From assembly GCA_905221605.1 (NCBI GenBank), contig CAJNDS010002710.1:116027-180026 (forward strand): DNA of 64,000 nt. The letters run 5' to 3'. Below are positions 1 through 10,252 of the stretch, in pieces. This DNA comes from Symbiodinium natans (taxonomy: Eukaryota; Sar; Dinophyceae; Suessiales; Symbiodiniaceae). A program made the translations under genes and the position numbers. The notes below the pieces were generated by a model. The model had not been told where the DNA came from, did no database searches, and worked only from the letters and a program-made list of their open reading frames with translations. How positions within the stretch are numbered: the first letter of the stretch is position 1; the number at the start of each line of letters is the position of its first letter.

Positions 1-1057
1 CTAAACCCCAAACCATGAACCCTAAGCCCTGAAACTTAAAACCCACCAATGAACGACGGGAGGGAGAAGGGTAAACCCGAAACAAGCTTTAACCCTGAAC
101 CCTCAACCGTAAACCCAGCACGAACCACAGGGGGAGAGGGGAAACCGTAAACCTATCATTACCCCAAACCTTGAACCCTAATCAAACTCTAAACCCATAG
201 TGAACCAATGGACCAGAGTGAAAATACTGAACCCTCCAGCCTAACCCTAAGCCCATGAACCACAGATCATGAACCACAGGGGGGGGGGGGGGGAACCCAA
301 AACCCACCACGGGGGGGGGGGGGGGATACCATGGGGGGGAGGGGCGGGGGGGGTGCGCCTATGCTGGCCCATATAGGGTTTGTAGGGTTTTAGGATTTTG
401 GGGTTTAGGGGTCCTAAACTCCCCATACAGTGTGAGCTCCCTACACCCCAAACTCTGAGCCTGAACCCGCGAACCTCCTGTTGGGGTTACCCTAAACCCT
501 AAACCCTAAACCTGCTCTTGGGTTGAGATCTTCGAGATCTTCGGCTTTCGCGCTGAGCTGTGGGAAGAATAAGGTGCCCATCGCCATTGCCGTCAAGATG
601 AATGCGGGCTCAGTCATGCACGCAAGAAGCACTTATGGGGGGGTTTAGGGTTTAGGTTTTAGGGTTTAGGGTTTAGGGTTTAGGGCTTAGGGTTTAGGGT
701 TTAGGAGTGACTTAGGTTTTAGGGTTTAGGGTTTACTGTTCAGGGTTTACCTGAAGGTTCATGGGTAGCTATGGGTTAGGGGTTTAAGTTTTAAGGTTTA
801 GGATTTGGGATTTAGGGTTTAGGGTTTAGGGTTCAGTTTAGGGTTTCAGTTGGCAGCCACCATTGCAACGGGTGAGACATGCGGCCCAGGTGGTAGCTTT
901 ATGTCGCTGGGCCTTAAACCCTGAACCCTAAACCCTAAACCCTAACCCCTAAACCCTCAACCCTATGAATCCGGTTAACATACCCTAAAACTCGGGTCCA
1001 TGGGGATTCTCAGGGCTACAGGGGAGTTCGCACCTGGGCCACGGAGATTCTTATGTA

Positions 1058-1165
1058 CATATATATATATATATATATACATATATACAAATATATGTAC
1101 CTATATTTGTAAATAAATAAATATAAAAATAAATAAATAAATATATATATATATATATACATATA
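1058..1165. repeat. TA-rich microsatellite
   Basis: Two (TA)n runs flank an A/T-rich spacer of AATA-type repeats. The minus-strand ORF that crosses it is a Tyr/Ile repeat artefact. Confidence 0.9.
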
Positions 1166-1532
1166 TGCACTAGACCTTGTATAAGCATCAGTGCCCTTGT
1201 ACAGGTTTAGCGTTTCGGGTTTAGGGTTTTGGTTCCCCCTACATACCCGGCCTAAGAACTCCCAACCTCGGCGTCTGCCTCGCAATTTCAGCAACCATCA
1301 AACTTGGTGAGGCTTGGGGTTTACATCTTCCGAAGCCTCTTGGGAACTCCTCCGAAGCAATATTTGGGCAGACCAGGTGTCCGGGGCTTTTTTTTGAGGT
1401 CCAGGACATTAGGGTTTAGGGTGTAGGGTTTGCGGTTAAGGTTTTAGGGTTTAGGGTTCACGCTTTCGATTTTAGAGTCTAGGGGTTGCGGTGTAGGTTT
1501 CGGGTGTAGGGTTTAGGTTTTTTTGAGCTCGC

Positions 1533-1664
1533 ATGTCCAGGTATGTGACAGGCCCTGGCATCCTGAACACAGACACCACCCCGATATCGCAAGATCCGCA
1601 GGGAACCGCCATGACGGAGGCTTATCTTTTCTACCCCTCGGGTTTGGGGGTTGTCACGGGATGA
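1533..1664 (+). other. Exon-like island (43 codons)
   Basis: A unique-sequence island between telomere-like blocks, open from ATG 1533 to TGA 1662-1664. The composition looks protein-like (begins MSRYVTGPGILNTD), with no repeat content. No family is recognised. It could be a terminal exon, a short gene or chance; the same DNA is open in another frame for part of its length. Confidence 0.25.
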
Positions 1665-2697
1665 AGAGTCGTTACCCGTAAGGTTGTACCCGTAAAGGTT
1701 CGACAGATGCGGTCAAGGGATTCAGACCCTAAACCCTAAACCCTAAACCCTAAACCCTAAACCCTAAACCCCAAACCCTAAACCCTAAACCCCTAAGCCC
1801 CTAGACTACCTTAAGGATCTTGAACTCAAGGCTGCAACCTTTAAGGGTCCGAGGTACAACCTGTAGAGGTTCGGGTTGCTTGGCTTATTCCAGGATACCA
1901 GGGTCTAGGGTTTAGGGGTTTAGGGGTTTAGGGTTTAGGGTTTAGGGTTTAGGGTTTAGGGTTTAGGGTTTAGGGTTCTCCTAAACCCTAAACGTCTCGA
2001 GGTTTTGCGGTGCGCATGGGGGATTATTTTCCTGCGAACCCCTGTTCGCAGGAGCTTAAATAGGTTGTAGGGTTTTGTACTTAAGGCTTAATTAGGGTTG
2101 AGGGTTGAGGGTTTAGGGTTTTGTAGGGTTTATACTTAAGGTGTAGGGTTTAGGGGTATTACTGTTGCTGGTGAGGGTAGATTTGAAGAGTATACATGGG
2201 GGGAGGGGTGTCTTTTTGGGGATACTAAACAGGTTTAGCGTTAGGGTTTTGGGTATAGTCGTATAGGATCTATTATTCACAGTCTATAAATAGATAAGAA
2301 GGCTTCTCACATTTCAACTCCCTGCGCTTTTCGGACACCCGGTCGGAGTTTCGGGTTTAGGGGTGCAAAGCCATGAACGAAACCTAAACACTGCACAAGC
2401 CCAAAAGAAGAGCTTGGGGTTTAGGGTTTGAGGGTTTAGGGTGTAGGGTTTAGGGTTAAACCCTGACCCCCCAAAAGACAACCTCAAAACATCTCTTAAG
2501 CCCCCAGACCGTTGAAGGCCCTAAACCCACCCGAAAACTTCGAAAGCCACAAAGGCTCCTAAAATCCCAACAAGCCCAAGACCCCGTAGAGCCTCTTTTT
2601 TAGGGTTTAGGGTTTAGGGTTTAGGGTTTGGGGTTTAGGGTTTAGGGTTTAGGGTACGTCCTAAAGCCCTAGAACGCTGAAACTACTAAAGCCCCTT

Positions 2698-2807
2698 GGG
2701 ATGTTCCCCCCTTATCCCAGCAGTCCTTAATAGGGCTTATAATTGCAGGGTAGTATCATCCCTATTAAGGACTGTATTGAGGACTCTTAGTATAAGGGGA
2801 ACATCCC
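2698..2807. mobile_element. MITE-like element, family 1
   Basis: Terminal inverted repeats: GGGATGTTCCCCCCTTAT at the left and ATAAGGGGAACATCCC at the right, about 110 bp in all. A second internal pair (CAGTCCTTAATAGGG / CCTATTAAGGACTG) makes the whole element nearly palindromic. No coding capacity. Further copies are at 4521, 28925, 37869 and 55055. Confidence 0.8.
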
Positions 2808-3348
2808 AGCAAGCTCTTCAAATCCTAGACAACCCTAGAGCCCCGAAAGGCCTTGTTCCGACCCCACCAAGACGGCCCCCCCAACCTCCAAACCCCGCAA
2901 ACGCTGAACTCCCTAAACCCTAAACCCTAAACCCTAAACCCTAAACCCTGCCGCAAACCTAGGATCCTGACCGGGGGGTCAACATCGCAGCTCGGACATT
3001 CAGCTGTGGGTTTAGGGTTTCAGGGGTGAGGGCTTCAGGGGTGTAGTGCTCTGGGAAGTTTAAACCCTAAACCTGAAACCCCTGAACCCTAGCAAGTTTA
3101 GGGCTGGGGGTTTAGGGGTGTTGTAATCATAGGGCTTTGGCGGAATATGGTCTAGGGTTTAGGGTTTGGGGGTTTAGGGTTAGAGTGGGTTTAAAGTTTC
3201 GGGTTGCCTACGCCCCTTAGTAAGGGCCCGCAAGGGGCCACGAAACCGAAAAGCCGACGTAGCCGCACCAGCCGAGGTTAGCGACGACAAGCGCCATGGC
3301 TGCAAGCAGAATGTGAAGAAGTCAAACCCTATATGCCCTAAAGCCCTA

Positions 3349-3438
3349 CCCAAAGGCTCCAATGTAGTTCCTTTTTGGGTTAGGTATAGGGGATTCCAGT
3401 ATACTACCCCAAAAAGGTACTACATAGGAGCCTTTGGG
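3349..3438. mobile_element. Inverted-repeat element (singleton)
   Basis: Left CCCAAAGGCTCC and right GGAGCCTTTGGG are perfect inverted repeats, continued inward by GTAGTTCCTTTTTGGG and CCCAAAAAGGTACTAC. About 90 bp, non-coding, foldback-like. Only one copy is seen here. Confidence 0.7.
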
Positions 3439-3661
3439 TAAACCCTTTAAACGCCCAACAACTCTAGAACCCTCAACCCACAACGAAGCCCAAAAACCCT
3501 GTAACCCCCAAAGCCCTAAAACCCTTAAATCGCCCAAAAGCCCGAGACCCCTCAACCCTAAAACCCGAAACCCTAAACCCTAAACCCTAAACTCTAAGCC
3601 CTAAACCCTAAACCCTAAACCCTAAACCCTAAACCCTAAACGCACCACTTTATTTTCCCAG

Positions 3662-3713
3662 GTGCATCCGCCTCAACGTCAACTCCAAGTCCCTGAAGCA
3701 GGCGTGCCGTTTG
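3662..3713 (+). other. Exon-like island with 3' splice-site context
   Basis: Preceded by a T-rich tract ending TTTTCCCAG (AG at 3660-3661). Reads CIRLNVNSKSLKQACRLA before the next TTTAGGG block. The family is not recognised. It fits a short exon between two telomere-repeat-filled introns. Confidence 0.3.
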
Positions 3714-4314
3714 GCTTAGGGTTTTAGGGTTTAGGGTTTAGGGTTTAGGGTTTCGGGTTTAGGGTTTAGGGTTTAGGGTTTAGGGTTTACGATTTAGGGT
3801 TTAGGGTTTAGGGTTTAGGGTTTAGGGTTTACGATTTAGGGTTTAGGGTTTAGGGTTTAGCGGGCCGGAGGGAGGTGGAGGGGATATGGGAACCCGTTTA
3901 AGGCCCAAGTATATCTATATAGGTATATGGACCCTTCGGGACAGTCACACAGATCCTCTCCCTCGACTGTTATCTTGTATTGGACCCTAAACCGTAAACC
4001 CGAAGCCCTAAACCGTAATCCCTAACCCTAAACCAGCTCTTCTTCACTAAGACTGCCGTCGGCGTATTGGTAACGTCCTACGCGGTGCATGTTTTAATTT
4101 TAGGGTTGCAGGATTTTGGAGTTTTAGGGTTTAGGGGTTTTGGGATTGAGGGTTTAGGGTTTGAGGGTCCAGGGTCTGAATGTTTTATACAGGTTTTTAG
4201 GTTTAGGGTTTCTCTGTTGCAAGGGCTAGACCCGTTTGCATCTAGTGAGCTCTCAACGCAGAAACGGATTCCCATGGTTTGCGTTACATTGCTGCGGAAC
4301 CAAACACCACCTCT

Positions 4315-4436
4315 ACAGGGTGGGGCCCCCTTACTATACTAACTGTAGTTAAGGGACTTATAACCTAACTTAGTGTCCTTATAACCCAATTTAGGGCCCT
4401 TATAACTCTACTTATAGCTAGGGGGCCCCACCCTGT
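4315..4436. mobile_element. Inverted-repeat element (singleton)
   Basis: Terminal inverted repeats ACAGGGTGGGGCCCCCT and AGGGGGCCCCACCCTGT; the interior has repeated CTTATAACC(T/C)A motifs. About 122 bp, non-coding. The flanks CACCTCT and AACCTCC may be a diverged target duplication. Confidence 0.75.
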
Positions 4437-4520
4437 AAACCTCCAAACCCTAAACAGCCCTAAAGCCCCAACACCCTAACAACCCTAGAGCCGGAAACCT
4501 GACCTAAACTCCTAGAACTT

Positions 4521-4644
4521 GGGATGTTCCCTCTTATACTAACAGTCCTGAATAGGGGGTATAGTACCCCCTAATATGATCAGATGATCGTACCCTCAAT
4601 TATGATCCCTATGAAGGGACTGCTAGTATACGGGGGAACATCCC
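4521..4644. mobile_element. MITE-like element, family 1, with 8-bp target duplication
   Basis: GGGATGTTCCCTCTTATACT at the left and GGGGGAACATCCC at the right. It is bracketed by direct repeats CCTAGAAC at 4511-4518 and 4647-4654, so the insertion made an 8-bp (or slightly longer) target duplication. It sits inside degenerate telomeric sequence. Confidence 0.85.
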
Positions 4645-4649
4645 AACCT

Positions 4650-4995
4650 AGAACCCTAAACCCTAAACCCTAAAACCCTAAACCCCTAAAACCCTAAAAC
4701 CCTAAAACCCTAAATCCCTAAAACCCTAAAACCCTAAAACCCTAAAACCCTAAAACCCTAAAACCCTAAAACCCTAAACCCTAAAACCCTAAAACCCTAA
4801 ACCCCTAAAACCCTAAAACCCTAAAACCCTAAAACCCCAAAACCCTAAGCCCTAAATCCTTAAACCCTAAACCCTAAAACCCCAAAACCCTAAAACCCTA
4901 AAACCCTAAACCCTAAAACCCTAAACCCTAAACCCTAAACCCTAGAACCCTAGAACCCTAGAACCCTAAACCCTAAACCCTAAACCCCAAACCCC
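4650..4995. repeat. Telomere-variant array, mainly the octamer CCCTAAAA
   Basis: About 345 bp of C-strand repeat in which the 8-mer CCCTAAAA dominates over the 7-mer CCCTAAA. A locally homogenised variant. Confidence 0.9.
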
Positions 4996-5341
4996 AGAAG
5001 TTCGGGCGCGCGCAGGGGCTGAAGATGATCAACAACGTCAAGCTGCGGGTCATCTCCGAAGCTGGGTTTGGGGTTCAGGGTTTAGGGTTTGGGGTTTAGG
5101 GTTTGGGGTTTGGGGTTTTGGGTTTAGGGTTTAGGGTTTAGGGCTTAGGGTTTAGGGGTAGGGTCAGGTTTTAGGATTCAGAGTTGAGGGTTCAAGGTTT
5201 AATATTTTTAGGTTTTAGAGGCTTGGGGATATTTTCAGTTTCCCCTTATTTGGGTAAGGAGGATCATATTGCCGGAAGATTTGTTGAGAGAAACCCCAAA
5301 CCACAAACCCTAAACCCAGAGCTTAGCAAAATCTAGACAAA

Positions 5342-5431
5342 ATGGCCAGCCGAGGAGGCAGTCAACAACTCCGGGCTTTGCGGTGCGGAGAGACGCTGGG
5401 CGAGTTGAGTGTTCAAATGGGGCCACTTGAG
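5342..5431 (+). other. Exon-like island ending at a canonical GTGAGT donor
   Basis: ATG at 5342 opens exactly 30 codons (MASRGGSQQLRALRCGETLG...) up to 5431, followed by GTGAGT at 5432-5437 and then telomere-like repeat. It looks like a first coding exon whose intron is filled by TTTAGGG-type sequence. No family recognised. Confidence 0.35.
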
Positions 5432-5730
5432 GTGAGTTTGGGGTTTAGGGTTTAGGGTTTGGGCTTTTGGGGTTTAGGGTTTAGGGTTTGGGGTTTAGGG
5501 TTAGGAGTTTGGGGTTTAGGGTTTAGGGTTTAGGGTTTACTCGCTTTGGAGGATCCATGTTTTAGGGGCTTGCAGGGCTTTGGCCATCGATCAGGGCACC
5601 CCAAGCCAGGGCAAACGTCGAATCTACCCTAAACCCTAAACCCTAAACCATAAACCCTAAACCCTAAACCCTAAACCCTAAACCCTAAACCCTAAACCCT
5701 CCTAAACCCTACCCCCCCCCCCCCCCCCAG

Positions 5731-5790
5731 GTCGCCAAGGTTCGGTGCGCCATCGTGCAAGCAACAAGCCCCTTCAGATCCCCTGAACCC
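5731..5790 (+). other. Exon-like island after a poly-C/AG acceptor
   Basis: A run of C ending CCCAG (AG at 5729-5730) precedes a frame reading VAKVRCAIVQATSPFRS, then CCCTAAA repeats resume. It lies downstream of the exon-like island at 5342-5431 on the same strand and may belong to the same gene. Confidence 0.3.
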
Positions 5791-5918
5791 CCTAGACCCT
5801 AAACCCTAAACCCTGAACCCTGAACCCTAAACCCTAAACCCTAAACCCTAAACCCTAAACCCTAAACGAAACCCTAAACCCTTCAACCCCACCCCTATAC
5901 ATCCAGGGCGGGCCTTAG

Positions 5919-6015
5919 GTGAAAATCCTGGAAGTCGAAGTTGATGATAGAAACACTGTGCTATGCCGATGCAAGCGATTCTGCCCACCTGAACTGTCCT
6001 TTAGCAAACCTGCAA
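5919..6015 (+). other. Exon-like island (acidic and Cys-containing)
   Basis: After GGCCTTAG (AG at 5917-5918) the frame reads VKILEVEVDDRNTVLCRCKR, then FCPPELSFSKPATL, until telomeric repeats resume near 6030. It is in line with the + strand islands at 5342 and 5731. Function unknown. Confidence 0.35.
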
Positions 6016-7139
6016 CCCTAACCCCACTGGTAGCCCTAAACCCTAAACCCTAAACCCTAAACCTTAAACCCTAAACTCTGAACCCAAATCCTTAACCCTC
6101 ATCCGTGAGCCTCAACCCTCAACTCAAACCAACCCTGTAGGCTCAGGGCCGAAAGGCCGAGGGTGTAGACAAGACCCTAAACCCTAAACCCTAAACCCTA
6201 TACCCTAAACCCTAAACCCTAAACCCTAAACTCCTAGACAAAATGTCCTCAACATCAAGCCCGGAACCCTCAAGCCTGAGCCCTGAGTCAGGGTTTAGGC
6301 ATTTAGGGTTCAGGGTTCAGTGTTTAGGGTTTAGGGTTTAGGGTTTATGTTTTAGGGTTTAGGGTTTAGGGTTTAAGGCAAGGTAACCCGAAACCGGTAA
6401 CGCTCGTCCTGCTTGCACGCCTCGCCAGAGCGCCTTCCGAGGTCTTGTGGGGGAGTTCGTGCCTGCTGACAGCTACTGGTCGGGAATTGTGGGATTAGGG
6501 TTTAGGGTTTAGGGTACCATGTGTCTGCCTGAGTATAGAACCCTGTCATGTGAATCCCCCCGGATTCTACTTACAGTTAGACTTGTTGTATCTAGGGTTT
6601 GAGGTTTAGGGATGTCCCTGTTTTGTAAGAAATGGATACTCTGCCAATTCTATGTTCTCAAAACTGTTTGACGTTGCTCGGTGCTTCTGCGTCCTCTACA
6701 TCCAACTTAACCATTTTTCCCCACCTCGTTGTAGGTTGTGATTGTTGAGCGCCTTAAATTTCGGAGAAGAACTTTGGGGGAGGGCTCTCGGGCTATGTGA
6801 ACCCCCCTAGCCACAACGCACAACCGTTCAGGGTTTGGGGTGTAGGGTGTAGGGTTTGGGGTTTAGGCTTTAGAAACCCCAGCCACACCCTACCTAAGCT
6901 GAACTCTTAGGTGGTTCATGGCCTCCCTAAACCCTAAACCCTAAACCCTACACCCTAAACCCTAAACCACATCAGATGTTTGCGGTTTTCTTCTCCGCTT
7001 TTCTTATGGAGCGCCAGACGGGCGTTCGGGCTTCGGGGGCATGAGAGGGCGTTGAAAGGATCAGGGCGTTGCCCCCCCAGAAGCCCTAAAACCCAAAAGC
7101 CTTTGAAGGCTTTAGGGTTTTAAGTCAGGGTTTAGGGTC

Positions 7140-7243
7140 ATTTAGGGTTTAGGGTTATTTAGGGTTTAGGGTTTAGGGTTTAGGGTTTAGGGTTTAGGGT
7201 TTAGGGTTTAGGGTTTAGGGTTTAGGGTTTAGGGTTTAGGGTA
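7140..7243 (+). repeat. Telomeric TTTAGGG array
   Basis: About 100 bp of near-perfect TTTAGGG on the + strand. Confidence 0.95.
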
Positions 7244-7699
7244 GCCACCCTAAGCCCCAAAACCCTAGCCTTCAGGGATGTTGCGGATCGGGACTTCGAA
7301 TCGTCAAGAAGAGATCCCTAAACCCCCTAGCTACTAATTGCTTAAGACCCCCCCCCCCCCCAATATATCTATATATATATATATGTATGTAAGAGGAACC
7401 TTTGTGTATAATATGATGATTCGGTTTGGGGTTTAGGGTTTAGGGATAAGGTTTAGTAAGTTTAGGCTTCAGGGCTTAGGATCGGTGCGTTTTTCTTTGC
7501 TCCTAAACCCCTGAGGTGCCGAGGGCGCCTTAAACCCTTAAGCCCGAAGTCCTAAACCTCAAGCCCAACAAAGTTGCTAGCCCGCACACTTACTGTGGGT
7601 CAGGAGGGAATCGGGGAATAATGTGCTGCACGTTTGGGGGTTTAGGGTTTATGCAGGGTGTAGGGCTTAGGAATTAGGGTTTAGGGCTTAGGGTTATAG

Positions 7700-8873
7700 C
7701 TTTGGGCCACATTTTGCAAGCAGCTCCTGTGCACTCGCGCTGTCGTCTCACATTGCTCGCGTATCAGTGGAGCCAACAGGCGCGGTCCCAGAGTAGGCGC
7801 GGTCCCAGAGTAGGTCGGGCAGTTTTTGGCCCTCACACTCTGCTTCGAAAAGTCATGCCAAACAGGCACCTGTTTTTCATGCCTGCCTCATGAATTAAAG
7901 GTTGGCCAACACAGCTGGAACTTGTCCTCCAGCTGGTTGTTTTGTGGAAGCAGGATGCCTTCAAAAAAATTATTGGATTGCTGGCCACTTCCATGCTTGA
8001 AGCCTTCCACATGGTCACAAAAACCCTGTGTAGTGGAAGTGCCTGGCAGCTCTGGTTTTCAACAAGAGTCACCCCAATTATCTTCCTTTAGATTTCAGGG
8101 TTTCGGCTTGAGGCTGTAAGTTGCAATGCGTTTTAAAACTCAGGGTACTTGGTGTAGGGTTTCCTGAAAATTTTATTTACAGGCATGTGGCTTTTAGGGC
8201 TCATTTTGAGGCACCTGCAGATCTATATTTTTTATTTTATCCGGCTTTAACTATTTCGAACAGTTTGGACTTGCAGGTTCAAGGGTTGTTGACTTTGGCT
8301 CGCTGCCAGATTTTTCGGTCTTCAAAATTAGGGCGGAGAGAATGAGCAGCTGAGATCTCGGCAGCTGGGGTTCTGGCTGTGCTTCAAAAGTTTGCAAGGC
8401 TTAGGGTTTGGGCTTGAGACTTCAGAATCGAAACGCTGAAACGGTAAATTTAGCATGCTGGTGCTCTCTCTGGAGGGCCCGGTCCAGAATTTAGCATGCT
8501 GGTGCTCTCTCTCAGGTCCCCGGCAGCCTCCCACTTTCCCCCAGGCCTGTCATGCTGAGCCTTGTTTATTGATGGCTGTTTGCCCAGGCTCATGACCATA
8601 TTGTTCACTTCTCTCTTGGCTGAAATGTCACTCGCAGCGAAACCTAACCGAAAGCTGCAGTCAGCATGGCAGCAATTCCTGAAGTCAGCATCAGACTGAA
8701 AGCAGCTTCTTTTTTGCCATCGCACTTGCCAGGATCGATGCTGACATGTTCTAGGTAAAACGCCAACTTGTAGCCATCTATCTCCTTGCAAACACAGAGC
8801 GCCTGTGTTGTCCAGGAAGTGGCTCCCAGATCCCCGAAACCCCATAGCTGATGATATCACATCAGCAGAGTGC
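7700..8873. other. Repeat-poor non-coding stretch downstream of the 326-codon ORF
   Basis: No telomeric repeats and no convincing ORF; it probably includes the 3' flank of the minus-strand ORF at 8874-9854. A short tandem duplication is present: about 25 bp starting AATTTAGCATGCTGGTG at about 8448 recurs at about 8490. Confidence 0.5.
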
Positions 8874-9854
8874 TCACTTCGCATTCTGGGCAGGCTTTCC
8901 TTTTCGGAATGGGTTGTCTTGAGAATTCACAGCATTTCCGGCAGCCTCAGAATGGAGGCGACTGAAGTAGGCATTTGCTGCTCTCGCAGCTGCCTCAGCA
9001 TCCACCTCATACTTCCATTTCTCGCTGGAGCTGGCCAATTCGTGGAAGTAATCTGCAGCCTTGAACTGAAGTGGGCAGTTCGAGGCAATCACCAGGGCTG
9101 CTGGGCTCCAAGCATCGCTCAGTCGCCAGGGCCCCTGGTCACTATTCAGTCGTGGCAAATCGTGAGCCTTGTCGGTGAGGGCACAAACGAGCTTGCTTGT
9201 CTTGGTCTCATCCTCATGCTGTGTCTCGACCATCCTCCAGAAAATGAAGTCCCTGGTCTCCATGAGCTCAAGCTTCTTTGGGTTGTCCTCCAAGCGATTG
9301 TGACCCAATGCTTGCACTCTTGCTTTGCCAAACTGCTCCAAGACCAAAATGTGCTTTACGAGGGTGTGCTGTGGCAGGGGTGTCTCCTCGTCGCAATGGA
9401 ACTGGTAGGCAAAGCATGTCTTCCACCAATCGTCGTCCTTCTCCAATTCGTGGAGTGACTGCCCCTGCTTCAGGGTGGCCAGCACCATTCGCTGCATAAT
9501 CGCTGGCGGCAATGTGAGCAAGGTCTTGGCCTTTCCCTTCCACTTGTCCCCATGGTCCACATTCTCCTCAGCGGCTTCCTTTGCCTCAAGCTCGAGGAGA
9601 AGTCGCAGTCCGCCCTGGCGAATCACTTTGTCGAGCTTGCTGACCCACCCTGGGTTGGAGTCGATCATGCTGACGATATAGTCTCGCTCATTCTTGTGAT
9701 TGTTGGTCTCGTATGTCTGCATGACCTTCCTGAGCTTCTCGGCCTGCTTCGCTTCCATCTGGTTCTTCTTCTTCTCTTCCTGGGCTCTTTTTTTCGCTTC
9801 TCGCTGGGCCACTTTGAAGCTCTTGGCCGTGGCATTCGCAGCGCGCTGTCCCAT
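8874..9854 (-). CDS. Hypothetical protein, 326 aa
   Basis: Single uninterrupted ORF from ATG 9852-9854 to its stop at 8874. Residues about 8-48 form a Lys/Glu/Ala/Gln-rich, probably coiled-coil helix (KKRAQEEKKKNQMEAKQAEK). Then comes a mixed alpha-helical-looking body with several Trp residues (KDDDWWKTCFAYQF, DFIFWRM) and a basic tail (FRKGKPAQNAK). There is no signal peptide or membrane segment. I recognise no family and assign no function. It lies 398 bp downstream of, and on the same strand as, the 873-codon ORF, like a dinoflagellate unidirectional gene pair. Just upstream of the ATG (minus strand) a T-rich stretch ends in TGCCCGTAG, a possible trans- or cis-splice acceptor. Five hundred or more codons of other-frame ORFs here are shadows. 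Real coding sequence is likely because length and composition stand out sharply from the rest of the window. Confidence 0.7.
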   Translation of the reverse strand: MGQRAANATAKSFKVAQREAKKRAQEEKKKNQMEAKQAEKLRKVMQTYETNNHKNERDYIVSMIDSNPGWVSKLDKVIRQGGLRLLLELEAKEAAEENVDHGDKWKGKAKTLLTLPPAIMQRMVLATLKQGQSLHELEKDDDWWKTCFAYQFHCDEETPLPQHTLVKHILVLEQFGKARVQALGHNRLEDNPKKLELMETRDFIFWRMVETQHEDETKTSKLVCALTDKAHDLPRLNSDQGPWRLSDAWSPAALVIASNCPLQFKAADYFHELASSSEKWKYEVDAEAAARAANAYFSRLHSEAAGNAVNSQDNPFRKGKPAQNAK

Positions 9855-10252
9855 GTGTCTTGGTGTTCGCTACGGGCACAGAAGCCTACCCAGAAAACAA
9901 ATCTATCACAATGGCTTCGGCACATGTTGAAGGCACAGCTGGGCACATGCAGCACAGCAACTGCTCACCGGTTGCAGCTCACAGCGAAACAAAGCACAGT
10001 CAAAGCACAGTCACAGCTCAGTCAGTTAGCTTCATTGCAAGAATGCACAGCAGTCACAGTCACAGCACAGCTTCGCAAGCTGCATCCATATCCAGGACAT
10101 GTGAGTCCGAGCTTTGGTCAAAGAAACAAAATTTGGATCACTTCCTGGATCTGCTGCTGCTAGCTGGCTCTGGGGCTTCAGCTTCGCCGTCCCCTGAGAT
10201 GCTGCCCCACTCTCTCATCAAAAATGTCAACGTCGTTGTGTTCTTTGTGCTG
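9855..10252 (-). other. Spacer between the two minus-strand ORFs
   Basis: 398 bp without telomeric repeats. Read on the minus strand it has CTGTGACTGTGACTG-type imperfect repeats and ends in a pyrimidine-rich tract with AG about 20 nt before the downstream ATG. It could be an intergenic spacer carrying a splice-leader acceptor, or an intron joining the two ORFs; the upstream ORF ends in TAG, which favours a spacer. Confidence 0.4.

Larger units (their letters stand above)
1..7720. repeat. Degenerate telomere-like repeat region
   Basis: Dense mixture of CCCTAAA and TTTAGGG heptamers with many variants (CCCTGAA, CCCCAAA, TTTGGGG, TTTAGCG), switching strand many times. Between the repeat blocks lie 50-200 bp islands of unrelated sequence, some exon-like. 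There is no long ORF. The C-rich strand at the left edge would suit a left chromosome end, but the strand switching and degeneracy argue against an intact telomere; subtelomeric or internal DNA fits better. Confidence 0.8.

Noticed and set aside
1-500. Left edge as a true chromosome end
   Set aside because: Repeats are degenerate and change strand within a few hundred bases; a functional telomere would be a uniform C-strand array.
8805-10163. Plus-strand ORFs of 200 or more codons over the 326-codon gene
   Set aside because: Antisense shadows of the minus-strand ORF, which has a better composition and a neighbour in the same orientation.
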